Source of the DNA: Corynebacterium parakroppenstedtii
Lineage (GTDB): Bacteria > Actinomycetota > Actinomycetes > Mycobacteriales > Mycobacteriaceae
DNA: 64,000 bases
Direction of reading: 5' to 3'
NCBI RefSeq assembly: GCF_019754935.1
Contig: NZ_JAGSOA010000001.1
Span: 1,302,001 to 1,366,000, forward strand
How positions within the stretch are numbered: position 1 is the stretch's first letter; every line of letters starts with the position of its first letter. Of the stretch, positions 51,348-59,055 are shown in pieces. The translations under genes were made by a program, and so were the position numbers. The notes under the pieces are model-generated. The model was not told the DNA's origin, ran no database searches, and saw only the letters and a list, made by a program, of their open reading frames with translations.

Positions 51348-52937
51348 CTACCTTTCCCGAAGCCCCATCACAGAATTTTCGCCACTCGCCAGCGTCATGC
51401 GGTCCAATTGCGCCAGCACTTCGTCGATAATGAACGGATCCGCACCCGGCTCGAACCGAGCCGACATGACCTCGACCTGGGCAGCCTCGATGGCCTCCAG
51501 GCGGACCGCCGTCACCTTCCGACGTACCTCGCGCAGGCGACGCACCGCATCCTCATAATTCTCCGGCTCATCGTCCTTCGGGACGCCCGTCATGTCGCGG
51601 AAACGGCGCGCGATCGCCTGGATAGCCTCCGGCGGGAGATCCTCGCCCTTCGACTGCAGCACATCCATCGCCGCATTATGCGCACGGCGCAACAGACGGT
51701 CCATCGTGGCGTCGGCAATCGCATCATTGCCCTCATTGACATTCAGCTTCTGCATGATCCACGGCAGCGTCAAACCGGGGACGACCATCGTGCAGAAGAG
51801 CACGGTGATCGCGATCAGCGGCATTTCGTTATAGACATTGATATAGCCCGCGGGGACGGACAGCACCAAGGCCAGCGTGACCAAACCGCGCATCCCGGAC
51901 CACGTCAACACCAGCACTTCCTGCAGCCGGAGCGGGGACACGTTTTTCTTCTTGCCGTGCTTGTTCAGCAAATACTGGTCGTACATCCACACGAAACGCA
52001 CCGCGAAGAGGACGCCGGAAATGACCAAACCCCAGACAATACCTTCGCCGATACGGGTCGAGGTCTGCTCCACCGCGTTACGCACCGACAAACCGATCAG
52101 GCCGAATGCCAGACCCGTCACCAGCAACTCTGCGGTCTCCCAGAACGCCGAGCCGGTCAGACGATCCTCCGCCGCCGTCGCCGACACACGCGACGTCATC
52201 TCCACAGCGGCCACCACCACCGCAATAACTCCCGACGCGTGAATCTCCTCCGCGGCGATATACACCGCGAACGGAACGACCCAGCTCAGGGCGTTGACCG
52301 TGTTCGATCCCGCGGTGTACTCCAACGCCCGGCCGGCAACGTGGCCGATCAGCCAGCCCAAGGCAATCGACGCCAGCGTAGTGTACACAAACCGCAACAG
52401 CGCCGGACCGACGTGGATCGAATCGTCGTTATACAGCGAGTTGAGCGCTAACTGGAAGGCAACCAGCGCGACGGCGTCGTTAAACAGGCCCTCGGTCTGC
52501 AGGGTGCCGATCACGCGCCGAGGAATTCCCGCCGGTTCCGCAACGGCCTCCACGGCCACCGGGTCCGACGGAGCTACCGCCGCGCCCAGCGCGATCGCGC
52601 CCGCCACGGACAAACCGGGGATCAACACCATCGACGTCCCCGCCACCGCCAGGATCGTCACCACGACCAGCAGCACGGATAACGACAACAGCGTCCGCCA
52701 CTGGGAGCGGATTAGTGGCCACGACAAACGCCGAGCCATCGCCCAAATCAACGGCGGGAGGAATAACGGCAGAATCAGATCAGGCGGTAATGAAATATCC
52801 GGAATCGCGGGGAACACCATCGTGGCCGTCGTTAAGAGGGTTAACAACACGGGCCACGGGAGGTTGGTTCGCTCGCCGATGGACACGACGATGACCGTCG
52901 CAAACATCAGACCCACAATCACAATGAGGGTCTCCAT
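51348..52937 (-). CDS. Na+/H+ antiporter, CPA1 (NhaP) family
   Basis: 529 residues. About 12 membrane helices make the core, with the family signatures AAVAPSDPVAVEAVAE and LQTEGLFNDAVALVAFQ, including the ion-binding Asp pair region (ND). A cytoplasmic C-terminal domain of about 130 residues contains a coiled-coil-like EDAVRRLREVRRKVTAVRLEAIEAAQVEV segment, likely for regulation. ATG 52937 is chosen for AAAGG eight bases upstream; GTG 52946 is an alternative. The crcB pair follows within eight bases, so sodium/proton exchange and fluoride export appear to be one unit. Confidence 0.9.
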   Translation of the reverse strand: METLIVIVGLMFATVIVVSIGERTNLPWPVLLTLLTTATMVFPAIPDISLPPDLILPLFLPPLIWAMARRLSWPLIRSQWRTLLSLSVLLVVVTILAVAGTSMVLIPGLSVAGAIALGAAVAPSDPVAVEAVAEPAGIPRRVIGTLQTEGLFNDAVALVAFQLALNSLYNDDSIHVGPALLRFVYTTLASIALGWLIGHVAGRALEYTAGSNTVNALSWVVPFAVYIAAEEIHASGVIAVVVAAVEMTSRVSATAAEDRLTGSAFWETAELLVTGLAFGLIGLSVRNAVEQTSTRIGEGIVWGLVISGVLFAVRFVWMYDQYLLNKHGKKKNVSPLRLQEVLVLTWSGMRGLVTLALVLSVPAGYINVYNEMPLIAITVLFCTMVVPGLTLPWIMQKLNVNEGNDAIADATMDRLLRRAHNAAMDVLQSKGEDLPPEAIQAIARRFRDMTGVPKDDEPENYEDAVRRLREVRRKVTAVRLEAIEAAQVEVMSARFEPGADPFIIDEVLAQLDRMTLASGENSVMGLRER

Positions 52938-53268
52938 GCCCGCCACCTTTCATTACTGCCTACATGCTGCCCCGGCCAATCCCGCGTGTACGGGTGCTTA
53001 ACCGCTACGTGTACCGCGTACGTAGACGGGTCCGGGGCCAGCTCACCGATTGCCGAATGAGCACCAGGGGCACTTCACACGCGGGTATGAAACAGATGAG
53101 CATCCGCGTGGGCGCATCATTCAGCGATCGGGAACTACTACTCGCTATCCAAAATAGAGGAAAATGTCGGCCCGGCGCGATTTCGCGACACTGCAGGTAC
53201 CGCGCTGGCCGGTGTGCGGGCACCGAGGACGGCCCGGAAAACCGCCTGTGAGCGGTATTCTCCTGGCC
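52938..53268. other. Intergenic region between the antiporter gene and dnaB
   Basis: No gene seen. It has an inverted repeat CTACGT / ACGTAG around GTACCGCGT at about 53004-53024, and presumably the antiporter promoter. I looked for a fluoride riboswitch on the minus strand and did not find one. Confidence 0.45.
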
Positions 53269-54759
53269 TTACGAGAAGTTGTCGGTGGCCAGGTTAGCGA
53301 ACCTCGAGTACTTCAATTGCTCGGCAATCGGGATGGTGCCCACCGGTCCCCCGCGGTGTTTAGCCAAAATAATGTCTGCTTCTCCCTCGCGGGCGTTATC
53401 CAACGCACCCGGCTGAGAGTCCGGCCGGTACAGCAGCATCACCATGTCCGCATCCTGCTCGAGGGATCCCGATTCACGAAGGTCCGCCAGCTGCGGCTTC
53501 TTGTCGGTACGGGACTCCGGACCACGGTTGAGCTGCGAAATAGCGATCAGCGGAACTTCCACTTCCTTCGCCAACAGCTTCAGTTGACGAGAAAACTCCG
53601 AGACTTCCTGCTGGCGCGACTCCACCTTGCGGCCCGACGTCATGAGCTGCAGATAATCCACAACAATCAGCCCGAGGCCGTGCTTCTGTTTGATCTGCCG
53701 GGCTTTGGTCCGGATTTCCATCATCGTCAGGTTGGGAGAATCGTCGATAAAAATGGGCGCTTTCTCGAGCTTCCCCATCGTTTGAGCCAGCCGGGTCCAC
53801 TCGGACTCGTCCATTTTGCCGCTGCGCATATTGGTGAGTTTCACCTCGGCCTCGGCCGATAGCAGCCTCAGAACGATCTCCATTTTGGACATCTCGAGGC
53901 TAAAAAGTGCCGACGGTGTCTCATTTTCTACCGACGCAGACCGCATGAAATCCATCGCCAAGGTGGACTTTCCCACGCCCGGACGAGCGGCGATGATAAC
54001 CATCTGCCCAGGGTGAAGGCCGTTAATCGTTTTGTCGAGGTCAAGGAAGCCCGTTGGCACACCACTGGCTGCCCCACCGTGCATTTCGTACTCGTTGAGA
54101 AGATCGTTGACCTCCTCAAACGTGTCGGCCAACTCAACATAATCCGTGCTGGCGTCACGACGTCCGACCCCGAACACCTGAGACTGGGCGTAATCGACCA
54201 CCTTGTCCACGTCCTGGCCGTCGATGCCGTTGTACCCCAGCTTGGCGATCTCCGTCCCCACCGAGACCAGCCCACGAAGCACCGCTTTTTCGGCAACGAT
54301 CCGCGCATAGTAACTCGCGTTGGCCGCCGTCGGCACTTTAGTCATAAGGGTGTGGATGTATGGCGCACCACCCACGCGCTCCAAGTCGCCGTCCCTATTA
54401 AGGCGGTTGCTCACCAGCACCGGGTCGATTTGCAGCTGGGCGTCCGCGGATTCGCTATAAAGATCGAGAATGGCGTTAAAAATGGTTTGATGGCGCGGGT
54501 CATAGAAATCGTCCGCGCGGAGAATCTCTACGACATCCGTAATGGCGTCCTGGGACTGCAGCATACCGCCCAAAACAGCCTGCTCAGCCTCAATATCCTG
54601 GGGAGACTTCCGGCCGAATTCCTCATAATCCCGCGGATCGGGGCCGCCGGAAGGTCCAAACGACGCATCCTCATAGTCCCCACCCGAACCAAAACCAGAC
54701 TCATACGAGTCATACGAATTATCAAAAGAAGACGCTGATACCGCTGAACGTGATGCCAT
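53269..54759 (-). CDS. dnaB: Replicative DNA helicase DnaB
   Basis: 496-residue hexameric helicase that unwinds DNA at the replication fork. The N-terminal helical domain (from EAEQAVLGGMLQS) binds primase, and the RecA-like motor has Walker A ARPGVGKSTLAMDF and Walker B LIVVDYLQLM. A 50-residue Ser/Gly/Asp-rich N-terminal extension precedes it. No intein is present, in contrast to mycobacterial DnaB. It lies downstream of rplI, with 902 bases containing DnaA-box-like sites in between. Confidence 0.95.
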   Translation of the reverse strand: MASRSAVSASSFDNSYDSYESGFGSGGDYEDASFGPSGGPDPRDYEEFGRKSPQDIEAEQAVLGGMLQSQDAITDVVEILRADDFYDPRHQTIFNAILDLYSESADAQLQIDPVLVSNRLNRDGDLERVGGAPYIHTLMTKVPTAANASYYARIVAEKAVLRGLVSVGTEIAKLGYNGIDGQDVDKVVDYAQSQVFGVGRRDASTDYVELADTFEEVNDLLNEYEMHGGAASGVPTGFLDLDKTINGLHPGQMVIIAARPGVGKSTLAMDFMRSASVENETPSALFSLEMSKMEIVLRLLSAEAEVKLTNMRSGKMDESEWTRLAQTMGKLEKAPIFIDDSPNLTMMEIRTKARQIKQKHGLGLIVVDYLQLMTSGRKVESRQQEVSEFSRQLKLLAKEVEVPLIAISQLNRGPESRTDKKPQLADLRESGSLEQDADMVMLLYRPDSQPGALDNAREGEADIILAKHRGGPVGTIPIAEQLKYSRFANLATDNFS

Positions 54760-54997
54760 GGGAATACCCTATCGTCTGCCGCCGACATAAACACTGAGCA
54801 CAATTCTGAGAGGTACGCGGGGGTTCGAACGCTCCGCTCTAAACCGCTCTATCCCTCACTCGACCTCGCTAGCCCTGCTGGGCCCACCGGATCTCGCTGG
54901 ATCTCACCGGAAGGAGTTGCTCAGAGTGACTCTTTACTGCTTTTCATAAAGCCCCGACGGCTAGGATGCAAATCTCAATAGCTCCTCCCCGACGGAG

Positions 54998-55277
54998 TTA
55001 TCCACAGGTTTCGCACACCGCCTGTGGATAAAATGTGGAGAATTCAACGTTTCCCACGTCGGCTTGTGGAATTTGCTGTGGACAAGTTTTTATAGCGACC
55101 TGCAGAAATGAGCGTTTGCGCAGGTCAGCCCTGTGAAATTTTGATTTGACGAATCTCACAGTACCGGTGGAAAACCGCTCCTACGCTGGGCCTTTTTATC
55201 GTGAACTGGGGAAATATCCGAGCAAATTGGGGTAAAAAGCCGGTTGTCAAGCACCTAACCTGTGCGTGTTATCCCCA
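54998..55277. promoter_or_regulatory. Cluster of DnaA-box-like 9-mers upstream of dnaB
   Basis: TTATCCACA at 54998-55006 and its inverse TGTGGATAA at 55023-55031 are perfect boxes. TGTGGACAA at 55077-55085 is the TTGTCCACA form common in high-GC actinobacteria. TGTGGAGAA at 55034-55042 and TTATCCCCA at 55269-55277 have one mismatch. The rest of 54760-55661 has no gene I can support: the plus-strand frames at 55201 and 55434 look spurious. Confidence 0.6.
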
Positions 55278-55382
55278 GCCCCATCCACGACATCCGACAA
55301 CATCTCTATCACCATTAACAGAAGGTGAACGACGATGCTCTTGGGCGAATGACGGACTTCGCGTAGACGGTCCGCGCATACG

Positions 55383-55415
55383 AAAAACGGGTCCGGCATA
55401 GCCTGCCAGACCCGT
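55383..55415 (-). terminator. Terminator after rplI
   Basis: ACGGGTC (55387-55393) and GACCCGT (55409-55415) form a perfect stem with an inner GGCA / TGCC pairing. On the minus strand a TTTTT run follows at 55383-55387. It lies about 250 bases downstream of rplI, so the rpsF-ssb-rplI transcript ends before dnaB. Confidence 0.7.
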
Positions 55416-55661
55416 CGTTATTTCACGCAGGGCGTGGTGTCGAAACACACCCAGCGTGGAGTGAAGAACACGGCGCGGTGTCGAGTCGCGCCTTATGTAT
55501 CACGGAATGGCCACACAACGCGGCACATCCCTTATCAAGCCCCAACAACCACTGAGTTACCCGTCTTATACGGCAATAACCCGCGGCCGGGGCCTACACG
55601 CTGTTGTCGACCGGGGGTGTCGAGTCCCCGGAAGGAATTCAAAAAAGTGTAAAACCAGAAA

Positions 55662-56114
55662 CTACTGGGATACGACCTCGAAGTTAATGGTGCCGTGGAT
55701 ATCCTCGTGGAGCTTAACGTCCACCGAGTACTTACCCGTCGACTTCACAAAACCCTTGGTCATGTCAATGCTGTGCTTATCCAGCTCCGGACCACCAGCA
55801 GCTACGACGGCTTGAGCAACGTCGTTAGGCTTAACAGACCCGAACAGCTTGCCATTGTTGGCAGTGCGGACGGCGACAGAGACGCCTTCCAGGTTTGCCA
55901 ACTGCTCTTTGACCTCGCGAGCGCGGTCGGCGTCGCGAATAGCGCGCGCTTCCTGCGCACGCTTCAAATCTTGAACCTGCTTCTCGGCGCCACGAGTAGC
56001 GGGGACCGCGTACCCGCGCGGGAGCAGGTAGTTTCTTCCATAGCCGGCCTTGACCTCGACGATGTCACCAGGAACACCGAGATTGTCAATGGCGGCGGTG
56101 AGGATCAGCTTCAT
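55662..56114 (-). CDS. rplI: 50S ribosomal protein L9
   Basis: 150-residue L9 with the N-terminal domain MKLILTAAIDNLGVPGDIVEVKAGYGRNYLLPRGYAVPA in its standard form, a long central helix and a C-terminal rRNA-binding domain. Part of the 23S-binding stalk region. Third gene of the rpsF-ssb-rplI cluster; rpsR, which lies between ssb and rplI in mycobacteria, is missing here. Confidence 0.96.
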   Translation of the reverse strand: MKLILTAAIDNLGVPGDIVEVKAGYGRNYLLPRGYAVPATRGAEKQVQDLKRAQEARAIRDADRAREVKEQLANLEGVSVAVRTANNGKLFGSVKPNDVAQAVVAAGGPELDKHSIDMTKGFVKSTGKYSVDVKLHEDIHGTINFEVVSQ

Positions 56115-56142
56115 GATCCCTAGCCTTTCTTACGTTGATTAG

Positions 56143-56721
56143 TTAGAAGGGTGGCTCATCATCTGCCCCACCAAACCCTTGGCTGGAGCCCTGGCTGGGA
56201 GCGGAATTCCACGGATCCTGATCCGCGCCCGAGTTCCCTCCGGAACCGCCGAAGCCCTGGTTGCCTTGAGACTGCTGGCCACGATTGGAGTTAAAGCCTC
56301 CGCCTCGGTTTCCACCGAAGCCACCGCCGCCTTGGTTGAATCCGTTGCCTCCACCACTCGTCTTTTCGACGTTTGCCGTGGCGTACTTCAACGACGGGCC
56401 GACCTCGTCGACCTCGATTTCAAACACGCGACGCTGTTCGCCGTCCCGAGTCTCAAAACTCCGTTGGCGCAAGCGGCCATTGACGATCACGCGCATGCCT
56501 TTTTTAAGTGATTCGGCAGCGTTCTCGGCGGCCTGGCGCCACACATTGCAGGTGAGGAACATCGCATCCCCATCAACCCACTGGTTGGTTTGGGAATCGT
56601 AGCGGCGTGGCGTCGATGCCACACGGAAATTAGCCACAGGAGCACCCGACGGGGTGTAACGAAGTTCTGGGTCAGCAACAAGATTGCCGACGACCGTGAT
56701 AGGTGTCTCTCCTTGTGCCAT
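56143..56721 (-). CDS. ssb: Single-stranded DNA-binding protein
   Basis: 192 residues. The OB fold covers residues 1-115 ([25 protein letters not shown]). A Gly/Asn/Gln-rich flexible linker with several GGG.N repeats follows, and the acidic tip ends DDEPPF, the binding site for replication and repair partners. It coats single-stranded DNA during replication. Placed between rpsF and rplI as in most bacteria. Confidence 0.96.
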   Translation of the reverse strand: MAQGETPITVVGNLVADPELRYTPSGAPVANFRVASTPRRYDSQTNQWVDGDAMFLTCNVWRQAAENAAESLKKGMRVIVNGRLRQRSFETRDGEQRRVFEIEVDEVGPSLKYATANVEKTSGGGNGFNQGGGGFGGNRGGGFNSNRGQQSQGNQGFGGSGGNSGADQDPWNSAPSQGSSQGFGGADDEPPF

Positions 56722-56800
56722 GATGAATCCTCTCTCTGCAGGACAACCGGTTTGATGGTCAGATAAAACCTGACACTGGTGTTTCTACCAGTGTGCCTTT

Positions 56801-57088
56801 TTAGGCGTCGGTCCGCAGAACTTTCGTACGCAACACCGAATCATTCAGGTTGAGCAGACGGTCGACTTCCAGCACAGTTGCGGACTCACAGGTGAAGTCC
56901 ACGACAACGTAGATGCCTTCCTCTTTCTTCTGAATGGGATAGGCCAAACGGCGCTTGCCCCAAATATCAACCTTGTCAACGTTGCCCTTCTCTTTGCGGA
57001 CAACATCGAGATACTTATCCAGGGACGGGGCTACAGTGCGCTCATCCTGCGCGGGATCGAGAATGATCATGATTTCGTAGTGACGCAC
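56801..57088 (-). CDS. rpsF: 30S ribosomal protein S6
   Basis: 95-residue S6 with [17 protein letters not shown], the [16 protein letters not shown] core and [10 protein letters not shown] end. I favour the GTG at 57088, because S6 normally begins MR.YEI and AGGAGG lies 11 bases upstream; ATG 57097 and GTG 57100 sit too close to the ribosome site. First gene of the rpsF-ssb-rplI cluster. Confidence 0.94.
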   Translation of the reverse strand: MRHYEIMIILDPAQDERTVAPSLDKYLDVVRKEKGNVDKVDIWGKRRLAYPIQKKEEGIYVVVDFTCESATVLEVDRLLNLNDSVLRTKVLRTDA

Positions 57089-57220
57089 GGACCTCATCAC
57101 CTCCTATGGTCTAGTCGTATTTCGGCCGCGCCATCGTTAGCGCGACAGGAGGGTTCGTTGCGTCAAGCAACCCCCCGAGACTACCAAACCGCTGGCCAGA
57201 GGCAAAACCCGGAACCCCAT

Positions 57221-57254
57221 AAAAAGAGCCGCCTGACAACACGGCCAGTTGGCT
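57221..57254 (-). terminator. Terminator after the small membrane protein gene
   Basis: On the minus strand: AGCC...GCC / GGC.GGCT paired arms (57227-57254), then CTTTTTA. It ends the DUF5318-ponA-GT-small protein operon before rpsF. Confidence 0.6.
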
Positions 57255-57272
57255 AATTGATGAACAGTCCGC

Positions 57273-57461
57273 CTAATTCATGAGCGTTGCCCAAAAGACC
57301 GCAACGGTCACTGGCACAACGGTGATGAAGAAAACGGCGATGCCGAAGAGCCACCACGTCACTTTTGCCGGCTTCTTGTACATGAAACTGGCAAACGAGG
57401 CCGTGAATAAGAAGAACCCGATAAAAACGCTAATGATCGTCAACGTTACTTGCGGAGTCAT
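57273..57461 (-). CDS. Small two-helix membrane protein
   Basis: 62 residues with two hydrophobic helices (about 7-28 and 37-58) joined by MYKKPAKV. The start overlaps the stop of the glycosyltransferase gene (57458) by four bases, so it is translated with it. Probably a small partner of the membrane glycosyltransferase. It occupies the position of Rv0052 without clear similarity. Function unknown. Confidence 0.7.
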   Translation of the reverse strand: MTPQVTLTIISVFIGFFLFTASFASFMYKKPAKVTWWLFGIAVFFITVVPVTVAVFWATLMN

Positions 57462-59029
57462 GCTGTAGTCCCCACATTCGATCGTCTACCGACGGCGCCC
57501 GGCCGGGTAGTTACCGCATCGCTAGTTACCGTCCGGCTACTCATTTCCGACGACAGACCGCGCCGCGACGCTACCGGATCCGATTCCTCCTGCCCAGGGA
57601 CCTCAGCCTGGACCATCGTTCGTGGAGCGTCGGGACGTGTGCCACGCATCTGCTGGATCACCAGCACAAGGATGGCCACAACAAGCGCATCCCGCGCGAT
57701 CACGAAGGAGTTAAAAAGCCAGTCCGGAGCGCCTTTATTGTCCGCACCCGTGAACCACCACATGCGTACGAACCAGTAAATAGCTTCCACCCACATCCAA
57801 GCGAATACCAGACGCCAGCGGGGGAGAGACAGCGCGACGAGGGGCACAAGCCACAACGAGTATTGCGGGCTCCACACCTTACTGGTCAGCACAAACGCGG
57901 CGATGATCAACAACGACAGTTCCCACACTGCAGGCTCACGTTTCACCTTCAGTCCGAGAATCAAAATTCCGACGCAACACAGTCCAAACAGCACAAATGA
58001 GATGATCGACTGCGCCTTCACCGGAACAGTGGTGAAGTAACTAAAGCCAGTCAGCCATGAAAGCACGCTGTAGATCGTCGAATCTTCAGCTGCTCGCTTC
58101 CCATTCCGGGTGAAGAATTCCGCCCATCCAGCAGGCGAGGCGATCATGATCGGGATATTCACCACAAGCCAGGTGACCACAGCCGAGACCACGGTGTTAA
58201 TGAATTCGGTGCGCTCCCGCCAACGGTGACGGATGACCAGAACCAGGAAAGCGCCCAGGATATACGCTGGCCAGAGCTTCGCGGCCGTGCCTAAACCAAT
58301 GAGCACCCCAGCTCCTGCGTACTTCTTCCGGGTCCACAGGAAAATGGCACCCATCGCGCACACTGTCGCTAAAGAGTCGAAGTTAGTGAAGATGTGCACA
58401 CCCACGATGGGGCTGGCAGCAACCAAAATGACGTCCCACACGCGGTGACCGGCCAGCTGGTAGGTGAACCACAGCGTCCCGATCCACGCAATCGCGAGGA
58501 ACACAGCGTTCACACCGAAATAGAAATCGACGCGAGGCACCGACCATCCGACGAGGTCAGCAAGCCAGTGCAAGGGAGCGGCCAACTGTGCGCATAACCA
58601 CTGGTACAGACCGGTGAGAACCGGGTACTCCATATGGCGGGTGCCACCATCGCCGGCCCAGGAGTAGACATACGGAAAGTGCCCGTCCTTCAGGCCTTCA
58701 ATGCTGTACAGCGGGATGGAATCCGCGTAGCACCCCGAGATGTACTGACGGTTCGCGGTCCAATTCACACCGTCACCGTCGCCACGAAGACAATTCGCCT
58801 TCGACAGCCAGCCCAGCGACATCATGCCCAGGGCCAGGCCCATCAGGACGCGGAGGGGAGTGGCCCATACTGCTCGCCCGACGAGACCGTGGCGCGCGAT
58901 AGGCCCTCCAAGGAAATGAGTCCACCGTTGCGCTGCGGGCTCCGTTAGGCTCGGCTGAACCCTCAACACGTCGGTGTCCTGCTGTTCTTTTCCTCTACCT
59001 GCACCCAACGCCACTATGTCCTTCTTCAC
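57458..59029 (-). CDS. Polyprenol-dependent GT-C membrane glycosyltransferase (GT87-like, Rv0051 counterpart)
   Basis: 523 residues with about ten membrane helices, a polar N-terminal 50 residues and a Ser/Thr-rich tail. Like other GT-C enzymes it has an acidic motif region after helix 1 (GDGDGVNWTANRQYISGCYADSIPLYS), an EYP segment, and GTAAKLWP in the middle. Such enzymes add mannose or arabinose from polyprenyl-phosphate sugars outside the membrane; the substrate is unproven. GTG start, 26 bases after ponA. Gene order is that of Rv0050-Rv0051. Confidence 0.85.
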   Translation of the reverse strand: MKKDIVALGAGRGKEQQDTDVLRVQPSLTEPAAQRWTHFLGGPIARHGLVGRAVWATPLRVLMGLALGMMSLGWLSKANCLRGDGDGVNWTANRQYISGCYADSIPLYSIEGLKDGHFPYVYSWAGDGGTRHMEYPVLTGLYQWLCAQLAAPLHWLADLVGWSVPRVDFYFGVNAVFLAIAWIGTLWFTYQLAGHRVWDVILVAASPIVGVHIFTNFDSLATVCAMGAIFLWTRKKYAGAGVLIGLGTAAKLWPAYILGAFLVLVIRHRWRERTEFINTVVSAVVTWLVVNIPIMIASPAGWAEFFTRNGKRAAEDSTIYSVLSWLTGFSYFTTVPVKAQSIISFVLFGLCCVGILILGLKVKREPAVWELSLLIIAAFVLTSKVWSPQYSLWLVPLVALSLPRWRLVFAWMWVEAIYWFVRMWWFTGADNKGAPDWLFNSFVIARDALVVAILVLVIQQMRGTRPDAPRTMVQAEVPGQEESDPVASRRGLSSEMSSRTVTSDAVTTRPGAVGRRSNVGTTA

Positions 59030-59055
59030 TCTGTACGGGCCGACTCGTCGATGAA

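Noticed and set aside
51072..52451. 459-residue plus-strand open frame opposite the antiporter and crcB genes
   Set aside because: Arg/His-rich sequence typical of an antisense frame; the minus-strand genes are clearly real.
52938..53160. Possible fluoride riboswitch upstream of the antiporter-crcB operon
   Set aside because: I looked for the GGCGAUG...CGCC...pseudoknot pattern on the minus strand and did not see it.
55201..55652. Small plus-strand frames at 55201 and 55434
   Set aside because: They cross the rplI terminator and the DnaA-box region, have no ribosome sites and read like random sequence.
54760..55661. Chromosomal origin (oriC)
   Set aside because: DnaA-box-like sites are present, but dnaA and dnaN are not adjacent and no clear AT-rich unwinding element with 13-mer repeats is seen.
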